64,000 nucleotides of DNA from Lachnospiraceae bacterium (GCA_017405805.1 JAFQZU010000014.1:55114-119113), one strand, 5' to 3'; shown: positions 53,853-62,784, counted from the stretch's first letter. Notes: generated from the letters alone by a model not told the origin. Numbers and translations are program-made.

Positions 53853-55238
53853 TCAGTGATGCCGCACCACTTCGAAACGCTCCAGCTTCACCCTGGAGCC
53901 CGGCGTGATGCCGGCCTTTCGACAGGCGATTTCCACCTGCTGCTCTACAGTATCCACGCCGTCGAGATCCGGCAGCAAAAGTCCGCGCTTACGCCCCTGT
54001 GTCACGATGACGCCGTAGCGTTTCACGTCGAGTTCATCCTGTGACGCGATCGGCTCCGGGACTCCCAGCACGTCCACACTGATCTCCAGCCACGGCAGTT
54101 CCCGCGGGGTGATCGGATCAAATCTCGGATCCCGCAGCGAAGCACTCACCGCATTGCCCATGATCTCCTCGGCCAGACAGTCCGTCACAGGCTGGATCGT
54201 GCCGATACAGCCGCGGAGCCTGCCGTGCTCATGGATGGAGACAAAGGCGCCGGCTTTTCTGCTCAGAAGCTCCTCCGGCAGTCCGTCGGGTATCGTCAGC
54301 CGTCTTCCTCCCCGCACGGCGTTTTCTACAGAGGCGCGGGCCAGACGGACGAAAGCGTCTTCCGCCTCTCTTCTTTCCTTAAGCTTTGCTTCTTCCTCCT
54401 GCAGATGCTTCTGCAAAAAGTGCCTGCCCGGATCCTCCCCCTTCGGATAAAAGGTGCAGATCCCGTATCCCACGCCGGTCACATCCTCGTGGGAGAGACG
54501 GTGCGCCTCCACCGCCAGTCCGTCAAAGGCGCCGGCCATGATCACAAAGGACCGGTGTCCGCACTCCGCCGCCCTGTCGCAGAAGGTCTCGTCAAAATCG
54601 AAGAGTTCGCCGAAGGACGCCCTGCCGCAGACATCCATGATCCTCTCGTCGTACTGCGGCCCTTCCGGTGCAAAGCCGTAAGGTCCGTAGGACTGGAGCT
54701 TATGGGAGAGATCGCCGCTGGCCACGATGACTGCGCGTCTTCCCAGCTCTTCCACTGCTTCGCGCAGCAGCATTCCCAGCTCGTAATGCCGGGTGAGCGG
54801 CAGGCCCGAGAGCCCGATCCGGACAATCCGGCCTCCTGCATACTTTTCCCTGATGAAATACAGGGGCACCATAGTCCCGTGGTCCAGCCTGCGGTCCCTC
54901 TCTCCCAGTGTTCCGGCAGGGAAATCCCGCTCCTGTGCAAGACGCTCGAGGCGGTCCACGAACTCCTCATCATAGGTTTCCTCAAAGCGCACTTCTCCGG
55001 CCCGGAAATCCGCAAAAGAACCCTTTGCCCTCTTTCCCGGAGAAATATGAAAATAATCGGAATACATCACAGAATGGGGACTGGTGATCAGGATGACATC
55101 CGGCTCCAGAGCCGCGATCTGTTCAGCGGCCTGTTCATATGCTTCTGTCGTGCTGCGGATCTTCGCTTCACTCCCTTTTCCCACCTGCGGGACGATCATT
55201 GGCGGATGAGGAACCATAAAAGCTGCGAGAACAGACAT
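53853..55238 (-). CDS. MEMO-AMMECR1 fusion (AmmeMemoRadiSam proteins B and A)
   Basis: A 461-aa fusion. Residues 1-265 are MEMO (LigB-dioxygenase fold: MVPHPPMIVPQVGKG, ITSPHSVMYSDYF, VASGDLSHKL, with metal-type histidines). Residues about 300-461 are AMMECR1, containing the invariant LRGCIGTIQP. The ATG at 55238 follows AAGGAGG by seven bases. Human homologues of both halves are known (MEMO1, AMMECR1), but the joint function with the radical SAM enzyme is undetermined. Confidence 0.93.
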   Translation of the reverse strand: MSVLAAFMVPHPPMIVPQVGKGSEAKIRSTTEAYEQAAEQIAALEPDVILITSPHSVMYSDYFHISPGKRAKGSFADFRAGEVRFEETYDEEFVDRLERLAQERDFPAGTLGERDRRLDHGTMVPLYFIREKYAGGRIVRIGLSGLPLTRHYELGMLLREAVEELGRRAVIVASGDLSHKLQSYGPYGFAPEGPQYDERIMDVCGRASFGELFDFDETFCDRAAECGHRSFVIMAGAFDGLAVEAHRLSHEDVTGVGYGICTFYPKGEDPGRHFLQKHLQEEEAKLKERREAEDAFVRLARASVENAVRGGRRLTIPDGLPEELLSRKAGAFVSIHEHGRLRGCIGTIQPVTDCLAEEIMGNAVSASLRDPRFDPITPRELPWLEISVDVLGVPEPIASQDELDVKRYGVIVTQGRKRGLLLPDLDGVDTVEQQVEIACRKAGITPGSRVKLERFEVVRHH

Positions 55239-55309
55239 GATAATACCTCCTTCCCTCCATACCATTATAGCGCATTGGGAAGAAGAGAAATAAATGTTAT
55301 GATAATAAT

Positions 55310-56317
55310 ATGATGAGTACTTTTTATTATCTGGAGAGCCGCTCCACCGATCCGTTTTATAATCTGGCGCTGGAACAGTATATTTTTGATCTTCTCCCGC
55401 AGGGCACCAGGTGCTTTATGCTTTGGCAGAATGATAACGCCGTGATCATCGGCAAATTTCAGAATGCCATAAGAGAGATCAACGCCGAATATGTGCGCGA
55501 AAACAATATCAAAGTGGCAAGACGCCTTTCCGGCGGCGGCGCTGTGTATCATGACATGGGGAACCTGAATTTCACGTTCATTGATGATGCAGAAAACGCG
55601 CAGCTGGATTTTTCACCATACTGCAAACCGGTCATATCCATGCTGGAGCGCATGGGAGTACCTGCGAAGATGACCGGCCGAAATGACATGGCGGTTGACG
55701 GGAAGAAGTTTTCCGGCAATGCGCAGTACATTGAGAGAGACCGCATCATGCATCACGGAACGATCCTCTTCGACTCCGACCTGACGGTCCTGTCTAAAGC
55801 GCTGAACGTTAAGCCGGACAAATTTACCGGCAAAGGGATCCGGTCCGTAGAGAGCCGGGTCACCAACCTCAAGCCGTATCTCCCTGACTGCAGAGATATA
55901 CGGGATTTCATGGCTGCTTTAAGAAAAGAGATCCACACGATTTATGATGTGACGCCCCTGGTCCTGTCCGGGGAAGACAATGCGAAGATCCTCTCCCTGA
56001 GAGACCGTGTATACAGTCAATGGGATTGGAATTATGGCTTTTCCCCGGAATACGGCATCACAAAAGAACGCTATATAGAAGGGTGCGGGACGATCCGGGT
56101 CAGCATGGATGTCGCTAGCGGCGGCGCCATCCGGGATCTTTGTTTTTACGGCGATTATTTTGCCGTCAGAAACCCGGAAATACTCGCGGAAATGCTCAAG
56201 GGCTGCCTGCTGGAAAATAGCGCGCTCCGCGCGCGCCTTGCGGAAACAGGTACGGATCCCGGACTCTATTTCCGGAATCTTTCCCTGGACCGGTTTGTTC
56301 AGCTGCTGACGGAATGA
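55310..56317 (+). CDS. lplA: Lipoate-protein ligase A
   Basis: A 335-aa ligase attaching free lipoate to lipoyl domains via lipoyl-AMP. RRLSGGGAVYHDMGNLNFTF, GRNDMAVDGKKFSGNAQ and the catalytic Lys in that segment are diagnostic; a C-terminal accessory domain is present. Divergent from the AmmeMemoRadiSam operon across 71 bp, and convergent with the permease gene only 4 bp away. Confidence 0.93.
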   Translation: MMSTFYYLESRSTDPFYNLALEQYIFDLLPQGTRCFMLWQNDNAVIIGKFQNAIREINAEYVRENNIKVARRLSGGGAVYHDMGNLNFTFIDDAENAQLDFSPYCKPVISMLERMGVPAKMTGRNDMAVDGKKFSGNAQYIERDRIMHHGTILFDSDLTVLSKALNVKPDKFTGKGIRSVESRVTNLKPYLPDCRDIRDFMAALRKEIHTIYDVTPLVLSGEDNAKILSLRDRVYSQWDWNYGFSPEYGITKERYIEGCGTIRVSMDVASGGAIRDLCFYGDYFAVRNPEILAEMLKGCLLENSALRARLAETGTDPGLYFRNLSLDRFVQLLTE

Positions 56318-56321
56318 GCGA

Positions 56322-57590
56322 TTACGACCAGATAAGCCAGATATATATATATCCGGTCATCACGGCAACCAGGGTGTAAGGAATGCCTATCCGCATGAAC
56401 TCCGGAAACGACACCTGATACCCTTCTTTCCGAAGCATTCCCACAGCCGTGATATTGGCTGACGCACCGATTGGGGTAATGTTGCCGCCCAAAGTCGCGC
56501 CGGACAGCAGCCCGAAGTATAAAAGATACGGCTCAATTCCCAGCGTGGCTGTTACAGCCGTCAGAACCGGCAGCATCGTCGCCACATACGGAATATTGTC
56601 GACGAATGCAGAGATCAGCACGGATCCCCAGACTACGATCGTGTATAACAGGAAGACATTATTTCCGCCGAATTTTACGATCAGACCTGCAAAATCATCG
56701 ATGATGCCGACGTTTGTCAGTCCGCCGATCACGATGAACAGACCCGTAAGAAGCCCCAGTGTTTCAACGTCCAGATTCTTTATGGCAGCGACGGCATTAT
56801 TTTTATTTTTTTCCCGCTTATAATCGAGCAGGATCGTTACAGCTGCCAGCGTGCAGCAGATAATGCCGTTTATCATCTGCGGCGTGTCCGGAATAAATGA
56901 AGCGATGATCAGGGCGGCAACCATAAGGAGCAGCATGACTGTCGGCACATAGTTGCTGACTGCGGTCCGCTCCTTGGATGAAACCGGCGCTGTATCTTTA
57001 CGAAACAGGTACATCATGACGGGAATGGTTGCCAGCGCGCCGAGCTCTACGGCAAAAAAGATCCCGGGCCGCCCTTTCATCCAGAAGAAATCCATGAAAT
57101 TCATGTTTGCATAATCGCCCAGCATGATGGATGTAGTATCCCCGACAAGCGTCGCGGCGCCCTGCAGATTAGAGGACACTGCAATAGAGAGGATCATCCC
57201 GACGGGGCTCATCTTCAGCTTTTTGCAGATGGCTATCCCCACGGGCGCAACCATCAGTACCGTAGCGACATTGTCGATGAAAGCCGAGATCACGCCGGCA
57301 AACAGAGACATCAGTATGGTCACCCACATAACGTTCTTAGCTTTTCCCAGCAGAATGTCCGCCAGAAGATTCGGCATGCGGGAATCAATGAAGTAATAGA
57401 CGATGATCATGGTTCCCGCGATCATCAGTAAAACATTCCAGTTGATCGTTGATGCCAGGCTATTCAGCGGCAGTATGCCTGATATCAAAAAGATCGCCGC
57501 AACGGCCAGGGCGTAAAGCGGCCTGTATTTTGGCTTGGCGATCATAAGGACATACATCAGGACAAACAATACCATCGCAATAATTTTCAT
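56322..57590 (-). CDS. ArsB/NhaD/SLC13-type ion permease
   Basis: A 422-aa membrane protein with ten to twelve helices of the ion transporter superfamily. The two inverted-repeat motifs are AFIDNVATVLMVAPVG with SSNLQGAATLVGDTTS, and AFVDNIPYVATMLPVL with GATLGGNITPIGASAN. The start ATG at 57590 has GGAGG six bases upstream. Related proteins carry arsenite, Na+/H+, citrate or unknown ions. The putative yybP-ykoY riboswitch in its leader suggests manganese-linked expression. Confidence 0.9.
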   Translation of the reverse strand: MKIIAMVLFVLMYVLMIAKPKYRPLYALAVAAIFLISGILPLNSLASTINWNVLLMIAGTMIIVYYFIDSRMPNLLADILLGKAKNVMWVTILMSLFAGVISAFIDNVATVLMVAPVGIAICKKLKMSPVGMILSIAVSSNLQGAATLVGDTTSIMLGDYANMNFMDFFWMKGRPGIFFAVELGALATIPVMMYLFRKDTAPVSSKERTAVSNYVPTVMLLLMVAALIIASFIPDTPQMINGIICCTLAAVTILLDYKREKNKNNAVAAIKNLDVETLGLLTGLFIVIGGLTNVGIIDDFAGLIVKFGGNNVFLLYTIVVWGSVLISAFVDNIPYVATMLPVLTAVTATLGIEPYLLYFGLLSGATLGGNITPIGASANITAVGMLRKEGYQVSFPEFMRIGIPYTLVAVMTGYIYIWLIWS

Positions 57591-57619
57591 CGCATTCCTC
57601 CGACTGCAAAACAAGAGCA

Positions 57620-57752
57620 CAAAAAAAGACTTTTACCACAAGCAAAGCTGTAGTAAAAGTCTCGCCGCTTCGAACAAATCCCGGGGATCATCATAACTCC
57701 CGTACTGACGGAATATGTTGCGCATATGCGCCAGCTACTCCCTAATACCTCG
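57620..57752 (-). promoter_or_regulatory. Putative yybP-ykoY (Mn2+) riboswitch with terminator
   Basis: Minus strand: TTAGGGAGTAGC, a GGCGCATATGCGC stem, CCGTCAGTACGGG, then GAAGCGGCGAGACTTTTAC. These match what I know of the yybP-ykoY aptamer (GGGGAGUAG, GUCAGUACG, GGCGAGACC). Its last arm GACTTTTACTAC also pairs with GTGGTAAAAGTC to form a terminator (57627-57662) followed by seven T. Mn2+ binding should prevent the terminator and turn the permease on. Confidence 0.78.
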
Positions 57753-57755
57753 ATC

Positions 57756-57785
57756 ATAATATAGGATAAAAAGGCATTTTGTCAA
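57756..57785 (-). promoter_or_regulatory. Promoter of the riboswitch/permease transcript
   Basis: Minus strand: perfect TTGACA (57785-57780), then TATATT after 16 nt or TATTAT after 18 nt, right in front of the aptamer. Confidence 0.65.
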
Positions 57786-57789
57786 CCAC

Positions 57790-58956
57790 TCACTTATTCT
57801 GTGAGCCAACGCTCTCGATAAAAGCAACCGCCTCCGGGATGCCGCCGCTGTTCCTGAAGCTCTCAGCCACTTTTTCGGCGCTCTGCCTGAACTGCTTCTC
57901 TTCGATCACCCGCGTGACCGCCCCAAGGATATCCTCTTCTCTGATCGATGAGAGCCTGATCCCGGCGCCGAGTTCCTCCGCTCTTCTTGCCACCGCGTCC
58001 TGCTCCGATGTCTGCGGAAACAGTACGAGCGGAACGCCGAAATACAGGCCTTCCGAAGCCGAATTCATTCCGCAGTGCGTGATGAATGCGTCCGCTTTCT
58101 CCAGCACCGCTATCTGATCCACACTCTGATAAATCTCGATATTATCGGGCACCGCATCGAAATGATCCGTATTGGTCCCCATCGATATGATGACCTGATA
58201 GTCCGTTTTCCCGAAGGCCCCGATGCAGCTGCGGTAAAACTCCCTGTTCTGATTGATCGTCCCCATAGAGATATATACCGTCTTCTCCGCCTTCTTTGCG
58301 AAAGGCTCCCGGACCGGACGGATCGAGGGGCCGATGAAATGATACTTGCCGGAGAAGGTATCCGCACAGGGCTGGAAATATCTCGAAGTATACACCACCG
58401 TGTTCGTATCATTGTCATTCTGTACGATATCCAGGAACCCCTTCACGGGATATCCCTTTTCCCGGAGCCGCCCTATCTGCCTGTTCATCCCCGGCATGGA
58501 GAGCAGCATTTTCAGCGTCTCCCCGATCCCGCGCTTCATATATCCGGCAGAATATCTGTTAAAAGCAAAGGTCGTCGTGGATGAGATGAACGGGATCCCG
58601 TGCTTCATGGCAGCCAGTTTGCCCCAATAGGCAACGGAATCAGCCACAATGACATCCGGCGCGAGCTCCGCAATCTTCTCCGTGACCATCCCGTCCAGCG
58701 CGAGGGTCGATGAGACCACCAGCTCCATCGCGAATGCCGGATCTTTTCCGACCCGGTCCGCATTTTCCTTATCCTTCATCTCGAAATCATATGCGTCGCA
58801 CGGAATGAAGAGCACACCGGCCTCTTCTATCTTGTCCCTGAACATCTCAAAAGAAAAGTAGCAGACGGTATGCCCGGCATCGGTCAGCGCCTTCACAAGT
58901 CCGAGCGTGGGATTGGTGTGGCCATGAGCGGGAATGCAGAACCATGCAATCTTCAT
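57790..58956 (-). CDS. Macrolide-type glycosyltransferase (GT1/UGT-like)
   Basis: A 388-aa GT-B enzyme. The N-terminus IAWFCIPAHGHTNPTLGLVKAL and the sugar-nucleotide motif FITHCGMNSASEGLYFGVPL place it with the macrolide/MGT family of bacterial UGTs that glycosylate small molecules. The ATG overlaps the TetR stop as ATGA, so regulator and enzyme are coupled. A role in detoxifying a foreign compound sensed by the TetR protein is likely, but the substrate is unknown. Confidence 0.9.
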   Translation of the reverse strand: MKIAWFCIPAHGHTNPTLGLVKALTDAGHTVCYFSFEMFRDKIEEAGVLFIPCDAYDFEMKDKENADRVGKDPAFAMELVVSSTLALDGMVTEKIAELAPDVIVADSVAYWGKLAAMKHGIPFISSTTTFAFNRYSAGYMKRGIGETLKMLLSMPGMNRQIGRLREKGYPVKGFLDIVQNDNDTNTVVYTSRYFQPCADTFSGKYHFIGPSIRPVREPFAKKAEKTVYISMGTINQNREFYRSCIGAFGKTDYQVIISMGTNTDHFDAVPDNIEIYQSVDQIAVLEKADAFITHCGMNSASEGLYFGVPLVLFPQTSEQDAVARRAEELGAGIRLSSIREEDILGAVTRVIEEKQFRQSAEKVAESFRNSGGIPEAVAFIESVGSQNK

Positions 58957-59654
58957 TTTTCATCCTCCTCAAATACCGTGCCTGTTTGGGGATCACGATC
59001 TGACCCTTCTCGCCCACAGTAACGGTCCAGGCATATTTTCCTGATACTGTCGTAGATCGACCGCATATACAGATATCCGAAATAGAACAGCTCCTCCATG
59101 GGCATTCCCTTACTCGTGCAGTATTCTACGGGGACCACCTCCGTAAGGGCCAGGAGATAACCGTAATAGTCGTGATTGATGTCCCTGCGCACGTTTTTGT
59201 CCGTCCGCAGTTCCTGTGCAAGGACCGGAGCAATCCGGCTCCTGGCCGCCTGCATCTGCACATGATTTCTGATGTGGGGAGGCGCCGCCAGCATGTTCTC
59301 AAAGAGCCTGAAATCCTCTTCGGACAGATACTTCTTCAGGTCGCCGGCAAACCGCCGGTAGCCCTCATCATACCCCAGTTCCTTCATGCGGAGCATTCCG
59401 GATTCGAGCAGCCGCTCCCCGCTCTGTCTTCTCCCGGCGATCAGCTTTTCATAGACGGCACAGATGCACAGGCAGAACAGGTCGGATTTGTCGTCAAAAT
59501 ACTGGTAAAAACTCCCCTTGGGAATGCCCGCCTCCGCAAGGATCCGGTTGATGCTGGTCTTTTCATATGGCAATCGGATGAATTCGGCCCGGGCAGACCG
59601 AAGGATTCTGTCTTTCTTTTCCTGCGGCAGCCGTTCGAATGTAGTATGGACCAT
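58953..59654 (-). CDS. TetR family transcriptional regulator
   Basis: A 233-aa regulator. The helix-turn-helix is TSINRILAEAGIPKGSFYQYFDDKSDL within residues about 30-60; the remainder is the ligand-binding helical domain. It heads a two-gene operon with the glycosyltransferase and faces a divergent promoter whose gene is truncated. The promoters overlap, so it probably represses both directions. Confidence 0.9.
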   Translation of the reverse strand: MVHTTFERLPQEKKDRILRSARAEFIRLPYEKTSINRILAEAGIPKGSFYQYFDDKSDLFCLCICAVYEKLIAGRRQSGERLLESGMLRMKELGYDEGYRRFAGDLKKYLSEEDFRLFENMLAAPPHIRNHVQMQAARSRIAPVLAQELRTDKNVRRDINHDYYGYLLALTEVVPVEYCTSKGMPMEELFYFGYLYMRSIYDSIRKICLDRYCGREGSDRDPQTGTVFEEDEK

Positions 59655-59687
59655 GGGCGTCTCCTTTTCCTTCTTGATTTCTTTCCC

Positions 59688-59723
59688 AGTTTACTTGTAA
59701 TACACGTCTGAGTCAAGTATAAT
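59688..59723. promoter_or_regulatory. Overlapping divergent promoters, TetR operator region
   Basis: Plus strand: TTGTAA (59695-59700), 17 nt, TATAAT (59718-59723). Minus strand: TTGACT (59716-59711), 17 nt, TAAACT (59693-59688). The two share most of their bases. A related pair CGTATTATACTTG and CGTGTATTACAAG may be regulator half sites. Confidence 0.65.
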
Positions 59724-59781
59724 ACGACTAAAGTCATATTCGCTGCAGCCTGACGGCACAGTCAAAAAAAGGGAAAAGACA

Positions 59782-59866
59782 ATGGTCATCACAGATATCC
59801 AGTTCCGGATCATGAACTTCCGCTTTGAGGAACCAGCACAGACATATGCAATTCATCCCAGCCACC
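59782..59866 (+). pseudogene. Truncated 5' end of a TetR-divergent gene
   Basis: A plus-strand frame begins with AAAGGGAAAAG then ATG and reads VITDIQFRIMNFRFEEPAQ. It has a real promoter 60 bp upstream and a beginning like that of an enolase-superfamily or similar enzyme. After about 25 codons it runs into the 3' end of the opposite ABC permease gene, so only the head survives. The exact break lies between about 59855 and 59911. The identity of the lost gene is not known. Confidence 0.5.
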
Positions 59867-60580
59867 TTAGAGGATGGGGAAATTCTTGCCATCGTACGTT
59901 AAAGAGCACATCAATCCCCAAAGCCTGCATACCGAAGCCTCCTTTCCAAGAAACCTCCGAGTGCGGAGACCGGAAGCAGAATGATCAGGTAGAAAAAAAA
60001 GCAGCAGTGTCAGACATTCCAGCGTCTTGTAATAAAGTCCGATCAGGTCTTTGGCCGTGAACATAAGGTCCATCAGGCTGATAGCTGAGAAAACACTGGT
60101 CTCCTTGAGCAGGAAGATCACGTTGGCAACGAACGCGGGCACACTGATCGATACCGCCTGAGGCAGTATGACGTGCAGGACAGCCTGCTGCCTGGTCATT
60201 CCCAGCGACAGCGCGCTCTCCATCTGGATCGGCTCCACAGCTTCCAAACCGCTCCGGAAGGTCTCAGCCATATAAGCTCCGCCCAGGAGGGCAAGACCCA
60301 ATATTCCGCAGGGTTCTGCCGGGATCTCCAGCCCTATCTTGGGCAGGCCAAAATACAGAAAGAACAGCTGCACGAGCAGCGGCGTATTCCTGAAGAGCTC
60401 AATGTAGAGGCTGACAACAGTATCCAGGATCGGAATCCTGAAATGCCGGATCAGCGCGCACACAAAGCCGAGTCCGATTGCAGTGAAAATCCCGGCCCAT
60501 CCGATCCGAAGTGTCAGAAACATCGCGTCCCGATATAGCGGCAGGTAAGATTGAATGATGTCCCATCGCAGTAGTTCCAT
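59867..60580 (-). pseudogene. Polar amino-acid ABC permease, frameshifted near the C-terminus
   Basis: A HisM/GlnP-type permease, as written 237 aa. ELFRNTPLLVQLFFLYFGLP and the EAA loop GALxxG-like SLGMTRQQAVLHVILPQAV are present. After LTLLLFF the reading frame changes at a run of eight T (59993-60000). With seven T the protein would continue YLIILLPVSALGG and LERRLRYAGFGD to a TGA at 59913-59911, the normal family ending. So the true gene would be 59911-60580 with one base removed. A sequencing error, decay or slippage are all possible. No ATPase gene follows. Confidence 0.8.
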
Positions 60581-60607
60581 AGTTGTTTTTCACTCCTTTT
60601 ACGCAGA

Positions 60608-60639
60608 GTATCCTCAGGCGGAGAAACACCTGAGGATAC
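60608..60639. terminator. Hairpin between binding-protein remnant and permease
   Basis: GTATCCTCAGG pairs perfectly with CCTGAGGATAC around a 10-nt loop. No T run follows. Such hairpins after binding-protein genes often protect mRNA or lower downstream expression. Confidence 0.55.
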
Positions 60640-60672
60640 CTTCTTTGTGTGTGAAATTGCCTTTTCCTGTCG

Positions 60673-61140
60673 CTATTTTGCCTGGCCTCCGCCCTCAATA
60701 ACAAGAGTGTCCTCAAATTCGATGCCATATGTATCTACGAGCGTGGCCTCATAGTCCGCGTGGAAGAACTTCTCTTCCCCGAGCTTTACGATCTCTTCGT
60801 TGAGCCAGTTCAGCAGCGTCTCATTTCCCTTGGTTACCGCCGGTGCGATAGTATCCGCACTGCCCAGCGAATCAATTCCTACCGTGTATCCTTCGTTCTC
60901 CGCCGCGAACGCAATGACCTCTGTGTTGTCATTAGCCCATGCCACGCCGGTTCCGTTCTCGAAAGCACTCTTTGCCGCTGCATAAGTATCAAACTTCTGC
61001 AGCTTAATTTCCGGGTTGTTTTTGGTCAGATAGGTCTCCGCCGTCGTTCCCGAGATGACAATGATCTGGTCATCCGATCCTACCTGTGAGAGATCCGTGA
61101 TCACCCTGTCGTCGCTTCCTTTTACAGGAGCAAGATTCAC
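60673..61140 (-). pseudogene. Amino-acid ABC binding protein, N-terminal half missing
   Basis: The frame encodes 155 aa that match only the C-terminal half of a family 3 solute-binding protein: VISGTTAETYLTKNNPEIKL, FENGTGVAWANDNTEV, TKGNETLLNWLNEEIVKLGE and the final YEATLVDTYGIEFEDTLV. No signal peptide or lipobox remains; full proteins are about 270 residues. A GTG overlaps the stop of the HTH gene (GTGA), so it might still be translated, but it could not be exported. It looks cut off by insertion or deletion upstream. Confidence 0.82.
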
Positions 61141-61985
61141 TCTTCTAATTCACTCCTCAAAAACAGAAAATTGTTCCTGAGTGTCACCACAGGCTTAATT
61201 CTCCCGCGTCTGACCAGGTCCTGTATATTCTGCCTGGTGCAGTCCATGATCCTTGCCGCTTCGGCAGTGTCGATCAGTTCCTGCTGCAGGTATGCCTTAA
61301 AATCAGTGACTGCAACCGGAATCGGCGTCGCACATTTGCGAAGTACACCGACAGGAATATGACCGTCCTCCGCCACCGTAACTCCGTGCCCTCCTGCCTG
61401 CATTGTAAGGCCGGCCAGGCGTTCCCGGTAAAGACGAAGGCGTTTCTCAAGGCGGTCGCGGTCAGAATCCACAGCGCAGAAATCCTCGCTGTCCCGTGAG
61501 TAAGGAAGCTCCTGCAGAACAGTATCAGAAATACTCCCGACCAGTCCGTCCCGGTAAAAGAGGAGTGTCCTGTCGGAAGTCGGCACTATACACGAGAGAG
61601 TCACAGCAAGTCTCCTTCTTAATTCCGGCGGGAAGGATTCCGCTTTGAGCGGCACAATAAAGCATTCATCCTGCGCACATCTTCCGTTCGCTAATATCAG
61701 AAGGCGGTGTGTATCATATTCCTTAAGCCCGTTATTCTTCAAGATCATTCCCAGATTCTGGCGGTCCCTGGGAACGATCCTCTGCTCCACCCATAGTCTG
61801 CTCCAATAGGGATCCAATGCCCACACGCCGCGCTTCACGAACGAAGACAAGATCAGCGGTGCTTCCCACTCATCGACACTCTCGCTGATCTCAATGTGAA
61901 ATGTGTCATCTCTTTCATAGTAAAGAAGCCACGCGAGATCGCGGCTCTTATCAATGGATGCGTCACGAATCGCATAAGCTCTCAT
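61137..61985 (-). CDS. Uncharacterised protein with C-terminal excisionase-like HTH
   Basis: A 282-aa protein. Residues 1-230 are not recognised; they include a segment VPLKAESFPPELRRRLAVTLSC. The last 45 residues (LIDTAEAARIMDCTRQNIQ, LVRRGRIKPVV) form a MerR/excisionase-type helix-turn-helix, so it likely binds DNA. Its start overlaps the end of the HipA-like kinase gene by 23 bp, an arrangement typical of a two-component toxin-antitoxin or regulatory pair. Its stop overlaps the GTG of the beheaded binding-protein remnant. Confidence 0.7.
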   Translation of the reverse strand: MRAYAIRDASIDKSRDLAWLLYYERDDTFHIEISESVDEWEAPLILSSFVKRGVWALDPYWSRLWVEQRIVPRDRQNLGMILKNNGLKEYDTHRLLILANGRCAQDECFIVPLKAESFPPELRRRLAVTLSCIVPTSDRTLLFYRDGLVGSISDTVLQELPYSRDSEDFCAVDSDRDRLEKRLRLYRERLAGLTMQAGGHGVTVAEDGHIPVGVLRKCATPIPVAVTDFKAYLQQELIDTAEAARIMDCTRQNIQDLVRRGRIKPVVTLRNNFLFLRSELEE

Positions 61986-62784
61986 AATATTCCCATCTCC
62001 TCCATATCATCTCCCAGATTGCATCCTGGTACGCCGGCGTCAGTGCAGCCGAAAGATCCTTGAACAGATACTCCCTGTCCGTTTCCTGAAGCCTGCCCGG
62101 CAGCCGAAGATATTCTCTCGGAATCAGCCCGAGGTTCCGGACGGCGGAGCCGGATCCCACAAAACATTGCACTCTGCGGTCTGCCATAGGATCGGAATTC
62201 TCCAGGTCTTTCTCGTTGTGAATGGAGCAAAATAGAGAAAGCCCATGGTCAAACAGCGGCGCCAGGCGATAAGACTTCCCTGTGCGGCTTCGCAAAACCT
62301 CCATATTGGCGCCATGCCGGTCACGATTAAGGATCAGGAAGTCAATGACCAGCATTTGATACACGTATTTAGCCCATCCTTGCCGTATGCAGAAATCCAG
62401 GGGGCTCTCCGAAGGCAGCCTTTCCATCTGATAAAAAGTATCCAGCGCTATTTTGCTCTCATCCGGACGCTTGTAATCTTTGGACCGGCAAAGCCATGTG
62501 ACCATCTCCTTTTCTTCAATCTGAATTCCGGCGTGAATCAGCTGATACGGCAAGTGAGGGATCTGAAGAATCGTAAGAAGGCGGTCCGCGATCAGCTCGT
62601 TAATACATTCATGTCCGACGATCCCTCTAAACGCATCGAAATCAGATAGTTTGTAGTACCATTTCACGCCTCGTATCATTTCACGGGACTTCAGAAAGGA
62701 CCCGGCCGTTCCGGAAGAATGCCGGACTTTACTCCAGTCAAGACGCCGCAAGTCCTGTATTTCCGTTATAACCTGTTTGTACAT
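61963..62784 (-). CDS. HipA-like protein kinase
   Basis: A 273-aa kinase of the HipA/CtkA type. The catalytic loop LNRDRHGAN (D155, N160) and metal-binding FDHGLSL (D179) are clear. SSGTAGSFLK may be the ATP loop and the Lys in KWYYKLS the ATP-binding lysine. It lacks the N-terminal HipA domain, like HipT/short HipA variants. It precedes and overlaps the HTH protein gene. Unlike hipBA, the DNA-binding partner comes second and is large. HipA kinases phosphorylate tRNA synthetases or other proteins; the target here is unknown. Confidence 0.78.
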   Translation of the reverse strand: MYKQVITEIQDLRRLDWSKVRHSSGTAGSFLKSREMIRGVKWYYKLSDFDAFRGIVGHECINELIADRLLTILQIPHLPYQLIHAGIQIEEKEMVTWLCRSKDYKRPDESKIALDTFYQMERLPSESPLDFCIRQGWAKYVYQMLVIDFLILNRDRHGANMEVLRSRTGKSYRLAPLFDHGLSLFCSIHNEKDLENSDPMADRRVQCFVGSGSAVRNLGLIPREYLRLPGRLQETDREYLFKDLSAALTPAYQDAIWEMIWRRWEYYESLCDS

